A stretch of 64,000 bases of DNA from Microbacterium sp. SORGH_AS_0888 (GCF_030818905.1 NZ_JAUTAZ010000001.1:1674001-1738000); one strand, 5' to 3'; shown: positions 8,771 through 18,354, numbered from the stretch's first letter. Notes: generated by a model from the sequence alone, not told the origin. Numbers and translations are program-made.

Positions 8771-8805
8771 GACACTACGTCTCATAGTTGACGACATCCT
8801 GTCTC
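8771..8805 (-). promoter_or_regulatory. Paired operator-like direct repeat upstream of etfB
   Basis: Two copies of GACA(N)4GTCTC-like sequence read on the plus strand (8771-8783 GACACTACGTCTC and 8793-8805 GACATCCTGTCTC). They are 22 bases apart, two helical turns. Each is a partial dyad. A TAGACT box (8749-8754, minus strand) lies between them and etfB. The binding protein is unknown. Confidence 0.4.
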
Positions 8806-8828
8806 ACTCGGCCGTGCGGCGCATCCGA

Positions 8829-10004
8829 TCACTGCGCCTCTTCGGCACGCTCCGCCGCCCGCCGCTCGGCATCGCTCGCGACGTAGCCGTCGATGTGGCG
8901 CTCATCGACGCCGTCGTACGCCGACAGGGGGCGGATGAGGGCATTGGATGCGGTCTGCTCGATGATGTGCGCGGTCCATCCCACCACGCGCGACGCCACG
9001 AACAGCGGCGTGAACGTCGGGGTGTCGTAGCCGATCAGGTGATACGCGGGACCCGAGGGGTAGTCGAGGTTGGGGTAGATGCCCTTGCGGGAGACGAACT
9101 CGCTCTCGAGCGTGTCGTAGAGCGCCGCGAGGTCACGGGCGTCGTAATGGTCGATGAGCGTGTCGAGCGCGGCCTTCATGGTCGGCACGCGGGAGTCGCC
9201 CTTCTTGTAGACGCGGTGGCCGAACCCCATGATCTTCCGCTTGGCGGCGAGCGCGTCATCGAGCCATGCGGTGACGTTCGCCGCCTCGCCGATCTCGTCG
9301 AAGATGTGCATGACGGCCTCGTTCGCACCGCCGTGCAGCGCCCCCTTGAGAGCGCCGATCGCGCCGACGACGGCCGAGTACAGGTCGGCCGTCGTCGAGG
9401 TGATGACGCGCGCCGTGAAGGTGGAGGCGTTGAACGAGTGCTCTGCGTACAGGATCATCGACACGTTGAACGCCCCCGCGACGACGTCGGCGGGCTCCTC
9501 GCCGAAGGTCATCCACAGGAAGTTGCGCGAGTAGTCGAGATCGCCCCGCGGCGGGATGAGCTCCTGACCGCGGCGACGGCGCTGGTCATAGGCGACCATG
9601 GCCGGGATCTTCGCGAACAGCAGCTTGGCCTTGGCGAGGTCGGCGGCCTCGGAGTTGTCGGCGACGCCGGGCGCCGCGGCGCCGAGCACGGAGACCGCGG
9701 TGCGCACGACATCCATCGGGTGGGCATCGAGCGGCAGCAGGTCGATGACCGTCTTCACGTCGTCGTCGAGGTCGCGATGCGTGCGCTCGAAGGTCTCGAG
9801 CTCGCTCAGCGCATGCGCCGAGGGGAGCTCGCCGTGCCAGAGGAGGTAGGCGACGGCCTCGAAGGGCTGGGTCGCGGCGAGCTCCTGCACGGGGTAGCCC
9901 CGGTACAGGAGCGAGTTGGTCTCCGGGTTCACCTTGCTGATGGCGGTGTAGTCCACCGTGACCCCGGCAAGGCCCTTCTTGATCTCGACGTCGGTCATGG
10001 TCAC
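8829..10004 (-). CDS. prpC: 2-methylcitrate synthase / citrate synthase
   Basis: Condenses propionyl-CoA with oxaloacetate to 2-methylcitrate, the first step of the methylcitrate cycle. It has 391 residues, the usual type II-like PrpC length. Key segments are LKGALHGGANEAVM (active-site His), IMGFGHRVYKKGDSR (His and Arg) and YPNLDYPSGPAYHLIGYDTPTFTPLF with the catalytic Asp region. ATG 10004 has a good GAAGGAG five bases away. It is the third enzyme gene of the prp operon, separated from prpB by a 55-base palindrome. Confidence 0.96.
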   Translation of the reverse strand: MTMTDVEIKKGLAGVTVDYTAISKVNPETNSLLYRGYPVQELAATQPFEAVAYLLWHGELPSAHALSELETFERTHRDLDDDVKTVIDLLPLDAHPMDVVRTAVSVLGAAAPGVADNSEAADLAKAKLLFAKIPAMVAYDQRRRRGQELIPPRGDLDYSRNFLWMTFGEEPADVVAGAFNVSMILYAEHSFNASTFTARVITSTTADLYSAVVGAIGALKGALHGGANEAVMHIFDEIGEAANVTAWLDDALAAKRKIMGFGHRVYKKGDSRVPTMKAALDTLIDHYDARDLAALYDTLESEFVSRKGIYPNLDYPSGPAYHLIGYDTPTFTPLFVASRVVGWTAHIIEQTASNALIRPLSAYDGVDERHIDGYVASDAERRAAERAEEAQ

Positions 10005-10023
10005 TCCTTCGTGTCACCCCCAC

Positions 10024-10078
10024 CATGTCCCACTTCCGACCGCTCAGCGCACTGAGTTCCGGTCCGAAGTGGGACATG
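10024..10078. repeat. 55-base palindromic element, copy 1 (prpC-prpB gap)
   Basis: Arms CATGTCCCACTTCCGACC and GGTCCGAAGTGGGACATG lie at the two ends of a 55-base unit, so the transcript can fold into a long hairpin. An extra half-arm GTGGGACATG lies at 10091-10100. Identical architecture is seen at 16937, 45291 and 62485. Confidence 0.9.
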
Positions 10079-10115
10079 AAGCGGGGGAATGTGGGACATG
10101 GGGCGGATGCGGGGG

Positions 10116-11015
10116 TCAGTGTTCGATCGTGAAGTTGAAGACGGAGGTGTCGAAGCGGTTGTACTGCTCGTAGTCGACCAGATCGTAGAGATCGGCACGG
10201 TGCTGCATCTGGTCGAGCTGGCCCGTGAGATGCCCCTCCTCCTGCAGCGCGTCGAGCGCCCGGCCGGCGGCTCCCATGGCCATCCGCAGCAGGGAGACGG
10301 GCCAGATGACGATGTTGACCCCGACGTCCCGGAGCTGGTCGACCGTGAACAGGTCGCTCTTGCCGAACTCCGTCATGTTCGCGAGGATCGGGACATCCAC
10401 CGCCGCCCGCACGGCAGCGAACTCCTCGAGCGTCCGCATGGCCTCGGGGAAGATCGCGTCGGCTCCCGCGTCGACGAGCCGGCGCGCCCTGTCGATCGCG
10501 GCATCCAGCCCCTCGACGGCACGGATGTCGGTGCGCGCCATCACGAGGAAGTTCGGGTCCCGACGGGCGTCGACGGCGGCACGGATGCGTTTGACCGCCG
10601 TGTCGGCATCCACCACGGCCTTGCCGTCGAGGTGCCCGCAGCGCTTGGGGTTGACCTGGTCCTCGATGTGGCAGCCGGCGAGGCCCGCGTCCTCGAGCGT
10701 CTGGATCGTGCGGGCGACGTTCATGGGCTCGCCGAACCCGGTGTCGGCGTCGATGATCGCGGGCAGCTCGGTCATGCGCGCGATCTGCCCGCCGCGCGCG
10801 GCGACCTCGGTGAGGGTCGTGAGCCCGATGTCGGGAAGGCCCAGGTCGGCGCTCAGCACGGCCCCCGAGACGTAGACGCCCTCGAAGCCCTTCCGCTCGA
10901 TGAGGCGGGCCGACAGCGGGTTGAAGGCGCCCGGGAATCGCAGCAGCTCGCCCGAGGCGAGTCGCTCCCGCAGGATCCGCCGCTTCTCGTGCGCCGGCGT
11001 CGTCGCGTACAGCAT
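10116..11015 (-). CDS. prpB: Methylisocitrate lyase
   Basis: Cleaves 2-methylisocitrate to pyruvate and succinate. The 299-residue protein has the isocitrate lyase superfamily signature KRCGHLDGK (catalytic Cys), DADTGFGEP (Mg-binding Asp residues) and the opening AFNPLSARLIERKGFEGVYVSG. ATG 11015 is preceded by GAGGAGG. It sits between prpD and prpC, with a palindromic repeat in the gap on each side. Confidence 0.96.
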   Translation of the reverse strand: MLYATTPAHEKRRILRERLASGELLRFPGAFNPLSARLIERKGFEGVYVSGAVLSADLGLPDIGLTTLTEVAARGGQIARMTELPAIIDADTGFGEPMNVARTIQTLEDAGLAGCHIEDQVNPKRCGHLDGKAVVDADTAVKRIRAAVDARRDPNFLVMARTDIRAVEGLDAAIDRARRLVDAGADAIFPEAMRTLEEFAAVRAAVDVPILANMTEFGKSDLFTVDQLRDVGVNIVIWPVSLLRMAMGAAGRALDALQEEGHLTGQLDQMQHRADLYDLVDYEQYNRFDTSVFNFTIEH

Positions 11016-11037
11016 CAGCAGGTTCCTCCTCGGCGTT

Positions 11038-11107
11038 CATAACTCAGGCAGATCGAGGCCTCGGCCCCGGACGCCGCCCCACTGCACGCCGATCTGCCTG
11101 AGTTATG
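11038..11107. repeat. 70-base CATAACTCAGGC palindrome, copy 1 (prpB-prpD gap)
   Basis: Perfect 18-base arms (CATAACTCAGGCAGATCG at 11038-11055 and its complement at 11090-11107) enclose a 34-base GC-rich loop. The left flank GCGTT is shared with the second copy at 39391. It lies inside the prp operon. Confidence 0.88.
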
Positions 11108-11163
11108 CGCAGTGGCGAGGAGGGAGGGCACGGCGAGGGCGGGCGGGGCGAGGCGGGCGGGCA

Positions 11164-12690
11164 TCAGAACAGGCCCTTCGGGGCGGGAGCCGAGGCCAGG
11201 ACGCCGGGCTTCGCGACGATCGAGAGGGCGCGGACCTCGTCGGCGGTGAGCTCGGGCAGCCGCTCCGCGAGCGCGAGGAAGCGCTCGATCTCCTCCGGCG
11301 CGAGCACCGGCTCCGCGAGGATGCGGAACTTGCGGATGTAGTCCGCCCGGGCGAACGGGCGCGCGCCGAGCGGATGCGCGTCCGCCACCGCGATCTCCTC
11401 CTCGATCACGGTGCCGTCGGCGAGGCGGATCTCGGCACGGCCGCCGAAGGCCTTCTCGTCGGGGTCCTCCGAGTGGTAGCGACGTGTCCACTCCGGGTCC
11501 TCGGCGGTCGTGATCCTGTGCCACAGCGCGACGGTGTCCGGCCGTGCCGCCCGCGCGGGCGTGTAGGAGTCGACGTGGTGCCAGGCGCCGTCCTGCAGGG
11601 CCACGGCGAAGATGTACGGGATCGAGTGGTCGAGCGTCTCGCGCGAGGCCTGCGGGTCGTACTTCTGCGGGTCGTTGGCACCGGAGCCGATCACGTAGTG
11701 CGTGTGGTGGCTGGTGTGCAGCACGATCGAGGCGACAGTGGCGGGGTCGATGAGCTCGGGGTGCTCGCCGTGGAGCTTGCGGGCGAGATCGATCCACGCC
11801 TGCGCCTGGTACTCGGCCGAGTGCTCCTTGGTGTACGAGTCGAGGATCGCGCGCTTGGGCTCGCCCGCCGCGGGCAGCGGCACGTCGTAGGACGCGTCGG
11901 GACCGTCGAGCATCCACGCGATGACCCCGTCCTCGCCCTCGTAGATCGGCGAGGGGCTGGTCTCGCCCCGCATCGCGCGGTCGACCGCCTCGACCGCCAT
12001 CTTGCCGGCGAACGCCGGGGCGTGCGCCTTCCAGGTCGAGATCTCGCCCTTGCGCGACTGACGCGTCGCGGTCGTCGTGTGCAGCGCCTGGCCGACCGCC
12101 TGGTAGATCGTCTCGACGGGGAGGCCCAGCAGGGCGCCGATGCCGGCGGCGGCGGACGGGCCGAGGTGCGCGACGTGGTCGATCTTGTGCTTGTGGAGCG
12201 AGATCGCGCGCACGAGGTCGATCTGGATCTCGTATCCCGTCGCGAGACCCCGCACGAGCGCGGCGCCGTCCGCATCCGTGTGCTGGGCCACGGCGAGGAT
12301 GGGCGGGATGTTGTCACCGGGATGCGAGTACTCGGCGGCGAGGAACGTGTCGTGGTAGTCGAGCTCGCGCACCGCGACCCCGTTGGCCCATGCCGCCCAC
12401 TCCGGGCTCGTCCGACGCTCGAGGGCGCAGCCGAAGACCGTCGCCCCCGCGCCGTTGACCGACACCGGGTGGTCCAGCGCCTGCTGCCGGGCCGCGCTGA
12501 CGGGCGCACGGGTGAGGGACGCCGCCGCCACCGCCGCGTTGTCGATCACCCGGTTGATGATCATGTCCACGACCTCGGGCTCCACCGCGACCGGGTCGGC
12601 GGCGACCTCGGCGATCCGCCAGGCCAACTGCTCTTCGCGCGGGAGGCTCTCCTCGCTGCGGTGGACGCGGACGTGGTGCGTGACGGTCAT
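11164..12690 (-). CDS. prpD: 2-methylcitrate dehydratase
   Basis: Dehydrates 2-methylcitrate to 2-methyl-cis-aconitate. The 508-residue protein belongs to the MmgE/PrpD family. Recognisable stretches include [37 protein letters not shown] and [15 protein letters not shown]. The start ATG overlaps the stop codon of the GntR regulator gene (ATGA), and AAGGAGC provides a ribosome-binding site. It is therefore translationally linked to its likely regulator. Confidence 0.95.
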   Translation of the reverse strand: MTVTHHVRVHRSEESLPREEQLAWRIAEVAADPVAVEPEVVDMIINRVIDNAAVAAASLTRAPVSAARQQALDHPVSVNGAGATVFGCALERRTSPEWAAWANGVAVRELDYHDTFLAAEYSHPGDNIPPILAVAQHTDADGAALVRGLATGYEIQIDLVRAISLHKHKIDHVAHLGPSAAAGIGALLGLPVETIYQAVGQALHTTTATRQSRKGEISTWKAHAPAFAGKMAVEAVDRAMRGETSPSPIYEGEDGVIAWMLDGPDASYDVPLPAAGEPKRAILDSYTKEHSAEYQAQAWIDLARKLHGEHPELIDPATVASIVLHTSHHTHYVIGSGANDPQKYDPQASRETLDHSIPYIFAVALQDGAWHHVDSYTPARAARPDTVALWHRITTAEDPEWTRRYHSEDPDEKAFGGRAEIRLADGTVIEEEIAVADAHPLGARPFARADYIRKFRILAEPVLAPEEIERFLALAERLPELTADEVRALSIVAKPGVLASAPAPKGLF

Positions 12691-13367
12691 GCTGCTCCTT
12701 GTCGGGTGGCTTCCTGCGTCTGCGACGCAGAGGTCGGGGGGTTCTCGAGGGAGTCGAGAATGCTCGTGAGCGCGTTATGCAGGTGCACGTGCGTGGCATG
12801 CGCGGCGAGGTCGCCGTCGCCGGCGGCGATCGCGCTCGCGATGACGCGGTGCTCGGCGACCGAGGCGGCGAGCCGCTCGGGCTGGTACCGCGCCAGTCGC
12901 CGCACCCGGACGAGATGGGTGCGGATCGTGCGCAGCCCGCCGGTCAGGTAGTCGTTGTCGGCGGCGGCGTCGAGCGCTGCGTCGAACTCGGCGATGAGCC
13001 CGTAGTAGGCGTCACGGGCGGCGTCGCCGTCGAGGCTCGCCCGTCCGAAGTCCTCGGCGAGCCGGCCGAAGGAGGGGGCGTGCGGCGAGGCCGCGGCGAG
13101 TCGCGCCGCGGTCTCCTCGAGCGCGCGCCGCACGACGAAGAGGGCGCGGATGTCGTCGGCGTCGACATCCGTGACGACCGTGACCCGCGGCGAGGTCTGC
13201 GCGACCAGGCCGTCGGCGACCAGCCGGGCGAGCGCCGCGCGAAGCGGCGTCCGGCTCACGCCGAGGCGGGCGGACTGCTCGACCTCGCCCAGCACGGTTC
13301 CCGGCGCGAGCCGGCCGGTCTGGATCTCGGCCAGGAGGGTCTCGTAGGCACGGTCGCTCGCCCGCAT
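12687..13367 (-). CDS. GntR family (FCD domain) transcriptional regulator, probable prp regulator
   Basis: A 226-residue regulator with an N-terminal winged helix (about residues 1-70; [20 protein letters not shown] is the recognition region) and a C-terminal all-helical FCD ligand domain. FCD regulators usually sense small organic acids, so methylcitrate or a related acid is a reasonable guess. An upstream in-frame start exists at 13445, but ATG 13367 has an ideal GAAGGAGGG. It is the first gene of the prp operon and overlaps prpD by four bases. GTATAC-centred sites upstream look like its own operators. Confidence 0.9.
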   Translation of the reverse strand: MRASDRAYETLLAEIQTGRLAPGTVLGEVEQSARLGVSRTPLRAALARLVADGLVAQTSPRVTVVTDVDADDIRALFVVRRALEETAARLAAASPHAPSFGRLAEDFGRASLDGDAARDAYYGLIAEFDAALDAAADNDYLTGGLRTIRTHLVRVRRLARYQPERLAASVAEHRVIASAIAAGDGDLAAHATHVHLHNALTSILDSLENPPTSASQTQEATRQGAA

Positions 13368-13395
13368 CTGCCCTCCTTCGGTCTCGTCCCGGTCA

Positions 13396-13405
13396 GTGTA
13401 TACAC
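13396..13405. promoter_or_regulatory. Operator candidate 1 for the GntR/FCD regulator
   Basis: A perfect 10-base palindrome GTGTATACAC, about 29 bases upstream of the regulator start. FCD-type GntR proteins commonly bind TnGTATACnA-like sites. Confidence 0.55.
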
Positions 13406-13446
13406 AGAGTGAGAAAAACGCGACCCTCACGCACGTTCGCGCCATC

Positions 13447-13459
13447 TAGGTATACATAG
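13447..13459. promoter_or_regulatory. Operator candidate 2 for the GntR/FCD regulator
   Basis: TAGGTATACATAG shares the GTATAC core with the site at 13396 and lies about 50 bases further upstream. It is an imperfect dyad. Confidence 0.45.
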
Positions 13460-13608
13460 CCGGATCTCGACCCGCGACGAGGAGCGCTTTCCTTCCCGCT
13501 TGTCAAGATCGAGCGAACTTTGCAGCCGGATCGATGATCAGGCCCGGGAAACCTTCCCTAGCGTCGGATCACGGCAGTGCGCGTCCGCGCCGCCGGGAGA
13601 GCGACGAC

Positions 13609-14424
13609 GTGAGCCCGACCCCTGACGCCACCGTCGTGTTCTTCGTGTCGGACAGCACGGGGATCACGGCCGAGACGCTGGGCAACGCCCTGCTCGCGAA
13701 CTTCCCCGGCCTGTCGTTCCAGCGGCGCACCATCCCGTTCATCGACTCGGTCGAGGGCGCGCGCGCCGTGGTGCGCGAGATCGAGGCGGCGACGGTCGCC
13801 GAGCCCATCGTCTTCAGCACCGTGAAGACCCCGGAGGTGGGCGAGACGATCCGTGCCGCCCGAGCCCGTCACATCGACCTGCTCAGCGGACACCTCACGG
13901 AGCTGGAGCAGTCGCTGGGCACGACAGCATCCGAGCAGCTGGGCCAGTTCCACACGGTCGGCGACACGGAGAGGTACTTCGCACGGATGCGGGCGGTCGA
14001 GTACGCGATCGAGCACGACGACGGGCAGAGCTACCGCGCGCTCGACCAGGCGGACGTCGTCATCGTCGCCCCCTCGCGGTGCGGAAAGACGCCCACCACG
14101 ATGTACCTCGCGCTGCAGTACGGCCTCCTGGTGGCGAACTACCCCCTCACCGACGACGACTTCCCCACCGACCACCTGCCCCGCGCCGTCCGCCCCTACA
14201 CCGCCCGCTGCTTCGGGCTGACCACGACCCCGCTGCGACTCAGCCAGGTGCGGCACGAACGGCGCCCGAACTCGACCTACTCCTCGCTCGCCCAGTGCAC
14301 GGTCGAGCTGAGACGAGCCGAAGACCTCTACCGACGTACCCACATCCCGTTCGTCAACTCCGCCACGAAAAGCGTGGAGGAGATGTCGGCGGTCATCATG
14401 CAGTCCCTCAAGATCCGCCCCTGA
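13609..14424 (+). CDS. ppsR: PEP synthase regulatory protein (bifunctional kinase / pyrophosphorylase)
   Basis: Controls PEP synthase by ADP-dependent phosphorylation and phosphate-dependent dephosphorylation of a threonine near its catalytic histidine. It belongs to the DUF299/PSRP family. The N-terminal start VFFVSDSTGITAETLG is diagnostic and the P-loop-like APSRCGKTPTTMYLALQYG lies near residue 155. An earlier ATG at 13534 is in frame, but a TAGCGT box at 13559-13564 lies downstream of it. GTG 13609 is preceded by GGGAG and gives 271 residues, the normal length. The target gene ppsA follows 45 bases downstream. Confidence 0.93.
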   Translation: MSPTPDATVVFFVSDSTGITAETLGNALLANFPGLSFQRRTIPFIDSVEGARAVVREIEAATVAEPIVFSTVKTPEVGETIRAARARHIDLLSGHLTELEQSLGTTASEQLGQFHTVGDTERYFARMRAVEYAIEHDDGQSYRALDQADVVIVAPSRCGKTPTTMYLALQYGLLVANYPLTDDDFPTDHLPRAVRPYTARCFGLTTTPLRLSQVRHERRPNSTYSSLAQCTVELRRAEDLYRRTHIPFVNSATKSVEEMSAVIMQSLKIRP

Positions 14425-14469
14425 CCGCAGCGGCGCATCCCTCCCGGCACGACCGAAAGGAACGACACC

Positions 14470-16896
14470 ATGGCACGCATCCTCTGGCTCGACCAGCTCG
14501 GCCTCGACGACCTGCCCGCCGTCGGCGGCAAGAACGCATCTCTGGGCGAGATGATCTCGCACCTGTCCGCGCTGGGGGTGCGGGTGCCGGGCGGGTTCGC
14601 CACCACCGCCGACGCCTACCGCGAGTTCCTCGCGGAGAACGGCCTGGGAGACCGCATCCGCGAAGCCGTCGAGGCGATCGACGTCGAGGATGTCGCGGCC
14701 CTCACCGCGACGGGCGCCACGATCCGCGAGTGGATCGAGACCCAGCCCTTCCCGGCGGCGCTGGAGGCCGAGCTCGCCGAGGCGTACGCCCGGGCCGAGG
14801 CCGAGAACCCCGGCGCAACGTGGGCCGTGCGATCGAGCGCGACCGCCGAAGACCTGCCGGACGCCTCCTTCGCCGGCCAGCAGGAGACGTTCCTGAACGT
14901 CGCGGGCCTGGACAACGTCCGGGATGCGGTGCGCTCGGTGTTCGCGTCGCTCTACAACGACCGCGCGATCGCCTACCGCGCGCACCACGGCTTCGACCGC
15001 ACCGAGGTCGCGCTGTCGGCGGGGGTGCAGCGGATGGTGCGCTCGGATCGTGGCGCCTCCGGGGTCATGTTCACGGTCGACACCGAGTCGGGGTTCGACG
15101 GCGCGGTCTTCGTCACGAGCTCCTACGGGCTGGGCGAGGCGGTCGTGCAGGGCGCCGTGAACCCGGACGAGTTCTACGTCTCCAAGGTGGCGCTGCGAGC
15201 AGGCCGGCCCGCGGTCCTCAAGCGCTCGGTCGGCGAGAAGGCCATCGCGATGCGCTACACCGATCGGGTCGAGGCGGGCGCGAGCACGGCGTTCGTCGAT
15301 GTGCCGGCGGCGGATCGCGCCCGCTTCTCGATCACCGACGAGGACGTCCAGGTCCTCGCCCGTCATGCGCTGGCGATCGAGGAGCACTACGGACGTCCGA
15401 TGGACATCGAGTGGGGCAAGGACGGCGTCGACGGCGGCATCTACATCCTGCAGGCCCGGCCGGAGACGGTCGTCTCCCGGACCGAGGCCGGCGTCATCCG
15501 GCGCTTCGTGCTCGGCGAGCAGGGCGAGGTCGCGGTCGCGGGCCGGGCGATAGGCCAGCGCATCGGCGCCGGGCCCGTGCGTGTGCTGCGCGACCTCTCG
15601 CAGATGGAGGCGTTCCGTCCGGGCGAGGTGCTCGTGGCCGATATGACCGACCCCGACTGGGAGCCGATCATGAAGCGGGCGAGCGCGATCGTCACCAACC
15701 GCGGCGGCCGCACGTGCCACGCCGCCATCATCGCGCGCGAGCTCGGCATCCCCGCCGTCGTGGGCACGGGCGATGCGACGACGGCGCTCGGCGACGGGGA
15801 TGACGTGACCGTCTCCTGCGCCGAGGGCGACACCGGCTTCGTGTATCGCGGCATCCTCGCCTTCGAGGAGCAGGAGACCCTGCTCGACCGGATGCCGGAG
15901 GCCCCGGTGAAGATCATGATGAACGTCGGCACCCCCGACCAGGCCTTCTCGTTCGCGCAGCTGCCCCACCGCGGCGTGGGCCTGGCGCGGCTGGAGTTCA
16001 TCATCAATCGGCAGATCGGGATCCATCCGCGCGCCCTGCTCGAGTTCGAGACGCTGGAGCCGGCGCTGAAGGCGAAGGTGCAGCAGCTGACGCAGGCCTA
16101 CGCCTCGCCGCGGGACTACTTCGTGCAGCGCGTCGCGGAGGGCGTGTCGATGATCGCCGCGGCGTTCGCGCCCGAGCCGGTGATCGTGCGCCTCAGCGAC
16201 TTCAAGTCGAACGAGTACGCGAACCTGCTCGCGGGCGAGCTGTACGAGCCGCACGAGGAGAACCCGATGCTCGGGTACCGGGGGGCGTCGCGTTACATCT
16301 CCCCCGACTTCCGCGCCTGCTTCGACATGGAGTGCGAGGCGCTGAGCTACGTGCGCGACGAGATGGGCTTCACGAACGTGCAGATCATGGTGCCGTTCGT
16401 GCGCACGGTCGGTGAGGGGCACGCGGTCGTCGAGCTGCTCGCCGAGAACGGCCTGCGCCGCGGCGAGAACGATCTCAAGGTCATCATGATGTGCGAGCTG
16501 CCCTCGAACGCCCTGCTGGCGCCGGAGTTCCTCGAGTTCTTCGACGGCTTCTCGATCGGCTCGAACGACATGACGCAGCTCACGCTCGGCCTCGACCGCG
16601 ACAGCGCGCTCGTCGCGCAGACCTTCGACGAGCGCGACCCGGCGGTGCTCCGCCTGCTGTCGATGGCGATCGCCGCCTGCCGCGAGGCGGGCAAGTACGT
16701 CGGGATCTGCGGTCAGGGTCCCTCGGACCATCCCGACCTGGCCGAGTGGCTGGTCGCCGAGGGCATCGAGTCGGTGTCGCTCAACCCCGACACCGTGGTC
16801 GAGACGTGGCTGCGCCTCGCGAAGACGGCCGCGCCCGCACCCGCACCGACTCCCACACCCGCACCGACTCCCGCACCCGCCGTCTCACACCCCTGA
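14470..16896 (+). CDS. ppsA: Phosphoenolpyruvate synthase
   Basis: Converts pyruvate and ATP to PEP, AMP and phosphate, feeding gluconeogenesis from pyruvate or propionate. The N-terminal ATP-grasp domain opens with [11 protein letters not shown]. The swivelling phosphohistidine domain has [21 protein letters not shown], with the catalytic His near 417. The C-terminal PEP/pyruvate barrel contains [14 protein letters not shown] and [17 protein letters not shown]. The total is 808 residues. The last 20 or so form a Pro/Thr/Ala tail encoded by an 18-base tandem repeat and look like a recent extension. AAAGGAA precedes the ATG. It is coupled to its regulator ppsR upstream. Confidence 0.96.
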   Translation: MARILWLDQLGLDDLPAVGGKNASLGEMISHLSALGVRVPGGFATTADAYREFLAENGLGDRIREAVEAIDVEDVAALTATGATIREWIETQPFPAALEAELAEAYARAEAENPGATWAVRSSATAEDLPDASFAGQQETFLNVAGLDNVRDAVRSVFASLYNDRAIAYRAHHGFDRTEVALSAGVQRMVRSDRGASGVMFTVDTESGFDGAVFVTSSYGLGEAVVQGAVNPDEFYVSKVALRAGRPAVLKRSVGEKAIAMRYTDRVEAGASTAFVDVPAADRARFSITDEDVQVLARHALAIEEHYGRPMDIEWGKDGVDGGIYILQARPETVVSRTEAGVIRRFVLGEQGEVAVAGRAIGQRIGAGPVRVLRDLSQMEAFRPGEVLVADMTDPDWEPIMKRASAIVTNRGGRTCHAAIIARELGIPAVVGTGDATTALGDGDDVTVSCAEGDTGFVYRGILAFEEQETLLDRMPEAPVKIMMNVGTPDQAFSFAQLPHRGVGLARLEFIINRQIGIHPRALLEFETLEPALKAKVQQLTQAYASPRDYFVQRVAEGVSMIAAAFAPEPVIVRLSDFKSNEYANLLAGELYEPHEENPMLGYRGASRYISPDFRACFDMECEALSYVRDEMGFTNVQIMVPFVRTVGEGHAVVELLAENGLRRGENDLKVIMMCELPSNALLAPEFLEFFDGFSIGSNDMTQLTLGLDRDSALVAQTFDERDPAVLRLLSMAIAACREAGKYVGICGQGPSDHPDLAEWLVAEGIESVSLNPDTVVETWLRLAKTAAPAPAPTPTPAPTPAPAVSHP
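16840..16875 (+). repeat. 18-base tandem repeat encoding the PpsA Pro/Thr/Ala tail
   Basis: Two near-identical 18-base units (16840-16857 and 16858-16875) encode [12 protein letters not shown]-type sequence at the C terminus of PpsA, just before a cluster of palindromic repeat arms. Confidence 0.75.
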
Positions 16897-16897
16897 C

Positions 16898-16991
16898 CAT
16901 GTCCCACTTCTGACCATGTCCCACTTCTGACCTGATGATGTCCCACTTTCGACCGCTGAGGCGCCCGCCCAGCGGTCGAAAGTGGGACATG
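16898..16991. repeat. 55-base palindromic element, copy 2, with two extra left arms (ppsA-thiolase gap)
   Basis: A complete 55-base unit at 16937-16991 (inner arms TCCCACTTTCGACCGCTG and CAGCGGTCGAAAGTGGGA) is preceded by two 17-base copies of the left arm, CATGTCCCACTTCTGAC, at 16898-16914 and 16915-16931. The cluster begins two bases after the ppsA stop and could act as its terminator. Confidence 0.9.
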
Positions 16992-17031
16992 CTGGTGGAT
17001 ACCTGCACACCTGCGACAGAGGAGTACGTCC

Positions 17032-18225
17032 GTGAGGGATGCCGTCATCGTCGACGCCGTGCGCACCGCCGTCGGCAAGGGGAAGCCCGGCGGCGCACTG
17101 TCCGGCATCCATCCGACCGACCTGCTCGCCCTGACGCTCGAGGCCCTCGTCTCCCGCTCCGGGCTGGATCCGGCCGTCGTCGATGACGTGATCGCCGGCT
17201 GCGTGAGCCAGGTCGGCGAGCAGTCGACCAACATCGCCCGCCAGGCGCTGCTCGGCGCCGGGTTCCCCGAGCACGTGCCCGGCACGACGATCGACAGACA
17301 GTGCGGGTCGAGCCAGCAGGCGGCCGCGTTCGCCGCTCAGGCGGTCATGTCGGGCTTCCAGGATGTCGTCATCGCCTGCGGCGTCGAGTCGATGAGCCGC
17401 GTGCCGCTCGGAGCGGCCGCCCGCGGTCAGGACGCCTCGGGGACGAAGGCGCGAGCCCGCTACCCCGAGGGCCTCGTGCACCAGGGCGTCTCGGCCGAGC
17501 TCATCGCCGCCCGCTGGGGCTTCTCACGCGCCCAGCTCGACGACTACTCGGCGCAGTCGCATCAGCGCGCGGCGCAGGCGATCGCCGAGGGCTCGTTCGA
17601 CGCCGAGCTGATCCCGATCGAGGTGACGGATGCCGCCGGCACCGTCCGCGTCCACCGGATCGATGAGACGGTACGCGCGGCGACCACGGCGCGGGCGCTG
17701 GCCGAGCTGCCGGTGTCGTTCCGCGACGAGCGGTACGAGCGACGCTTCCCGCAGATCGACTGGAAGATCACGCCCGGCAACTCGTCCCCGCTCAGCGACG
17801 GGGCCTCGGCGGCGCTGATCACGTCCTCCGAGACGGCCGAACGCCTCGGGCTCCGCCCCCGCGCCCGCTTCGTCTCCTTCCAGGCCGTCGGCGACGACCC
17901 GCTCCTGATGCTGACCGGCCCCCTCCCCGCGACCGCGAAGGTGCTCGACCGCTCCGGCCTGTCGATCGGCGACATCGACGTCTTCGAGGTCAACGAGGCG
18001 TTCGCCCCCGTGCCGCTGGCGTGGCTCGCCGAGACGGGTGCCGACCCCGCCCGCCTCAACCCGCTCGGCGGCGCGATCGCGCTCGGCCACGCCCTCGGCT
18101 CCTCGGGAACCCGGCTGCTCGCGACGCTCGTCAACCGGCTGGAGGCCACCGGCGGTCGCTACGGGCTGCAGACCATGTGCGAGGGCGGAGGGATGGCGAA
18201 CGCCACCGTCATCGAGAGGATCTGA
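17032..18225 (+). CDS. Acetyl-CoA C-acyltransferase (thiolase)
   Basis: A 397-residue type II thiolase, making or cleaving 3-ketoacyl-CoA. The nucleophilic Cys91 is in DRQCGSSQQAA, the active-site NEAFA motif is in FEVNEAFAPVPLAW, the His is in GGAIALGHALGSSGTR, and the second Cys is in CEGGGMANA. These are all the residues needed for activity. GTG 17032 has AGAGGAG upstream. The neighbours do not form a clear beta-oxidation operon here, so the exact substrate is open. Confidence 0.94.
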   Translation: MRDAVIVDAVRTAVGKGKPGGALSGIHPTDLLALTLEALVSRSGLDPAVVDDVIAGCVSQVGEQSTNIARQALLGAGFPEHVPGTTIDRQCGSSQQAAAFAAQAVMSGFQDVVIACGVESMSRVPLGAAARGQDASGTKARARYPEGLVHQGVSAELIAARWGFSRAQLDDYSAQSHQRAAQAIAEGSFDAELIPIEVTDAAGTVRVHRIDETVRAATTARALAELPVSFRDERYERRFPQIDWKITPGNSSPLSDGASAALITSSETAERLGLRPRARFVSFQAVGDDPLLMLTGPLPATAKVLDRSGLSIGDIDVFEVNEAFAPVPLAWLAETGADPARLNPLGGAIALGHALGSSGTRLLATLVNRLEATGGRYGLQTMCEGGGMANATVIERI

Positions 18226-18348
18226 GTCGGACGATCCCGCCCGGCTCGGCTGCCACGGTGCTCGTGGACGATGATCCCCGCAACTATTACCGTCGTGTTT
18301 CGGGTGCGTGAAAGCTGAATCAGATACTTCTGCCGCGCGCACGCGACG

Positions 18349-18354
18349 TATATC
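18349..18354 (+). promoter_or_regulatory. -10 box for the Lrp-type regulator gene
   Basis: TATATC ends 10 bases before the ATG at 18365. No Shine-Dalgarno is visible between, so a very short or absent leader is likely. Confidence 0.4.

Noticed and set aside
13558..16731. 1057-residue minus-strand frame across ppsR and ppsA
   Set aside because: It has no recognisable motif, and both sense genes are intact and conserved, so it is a compositional shadow.
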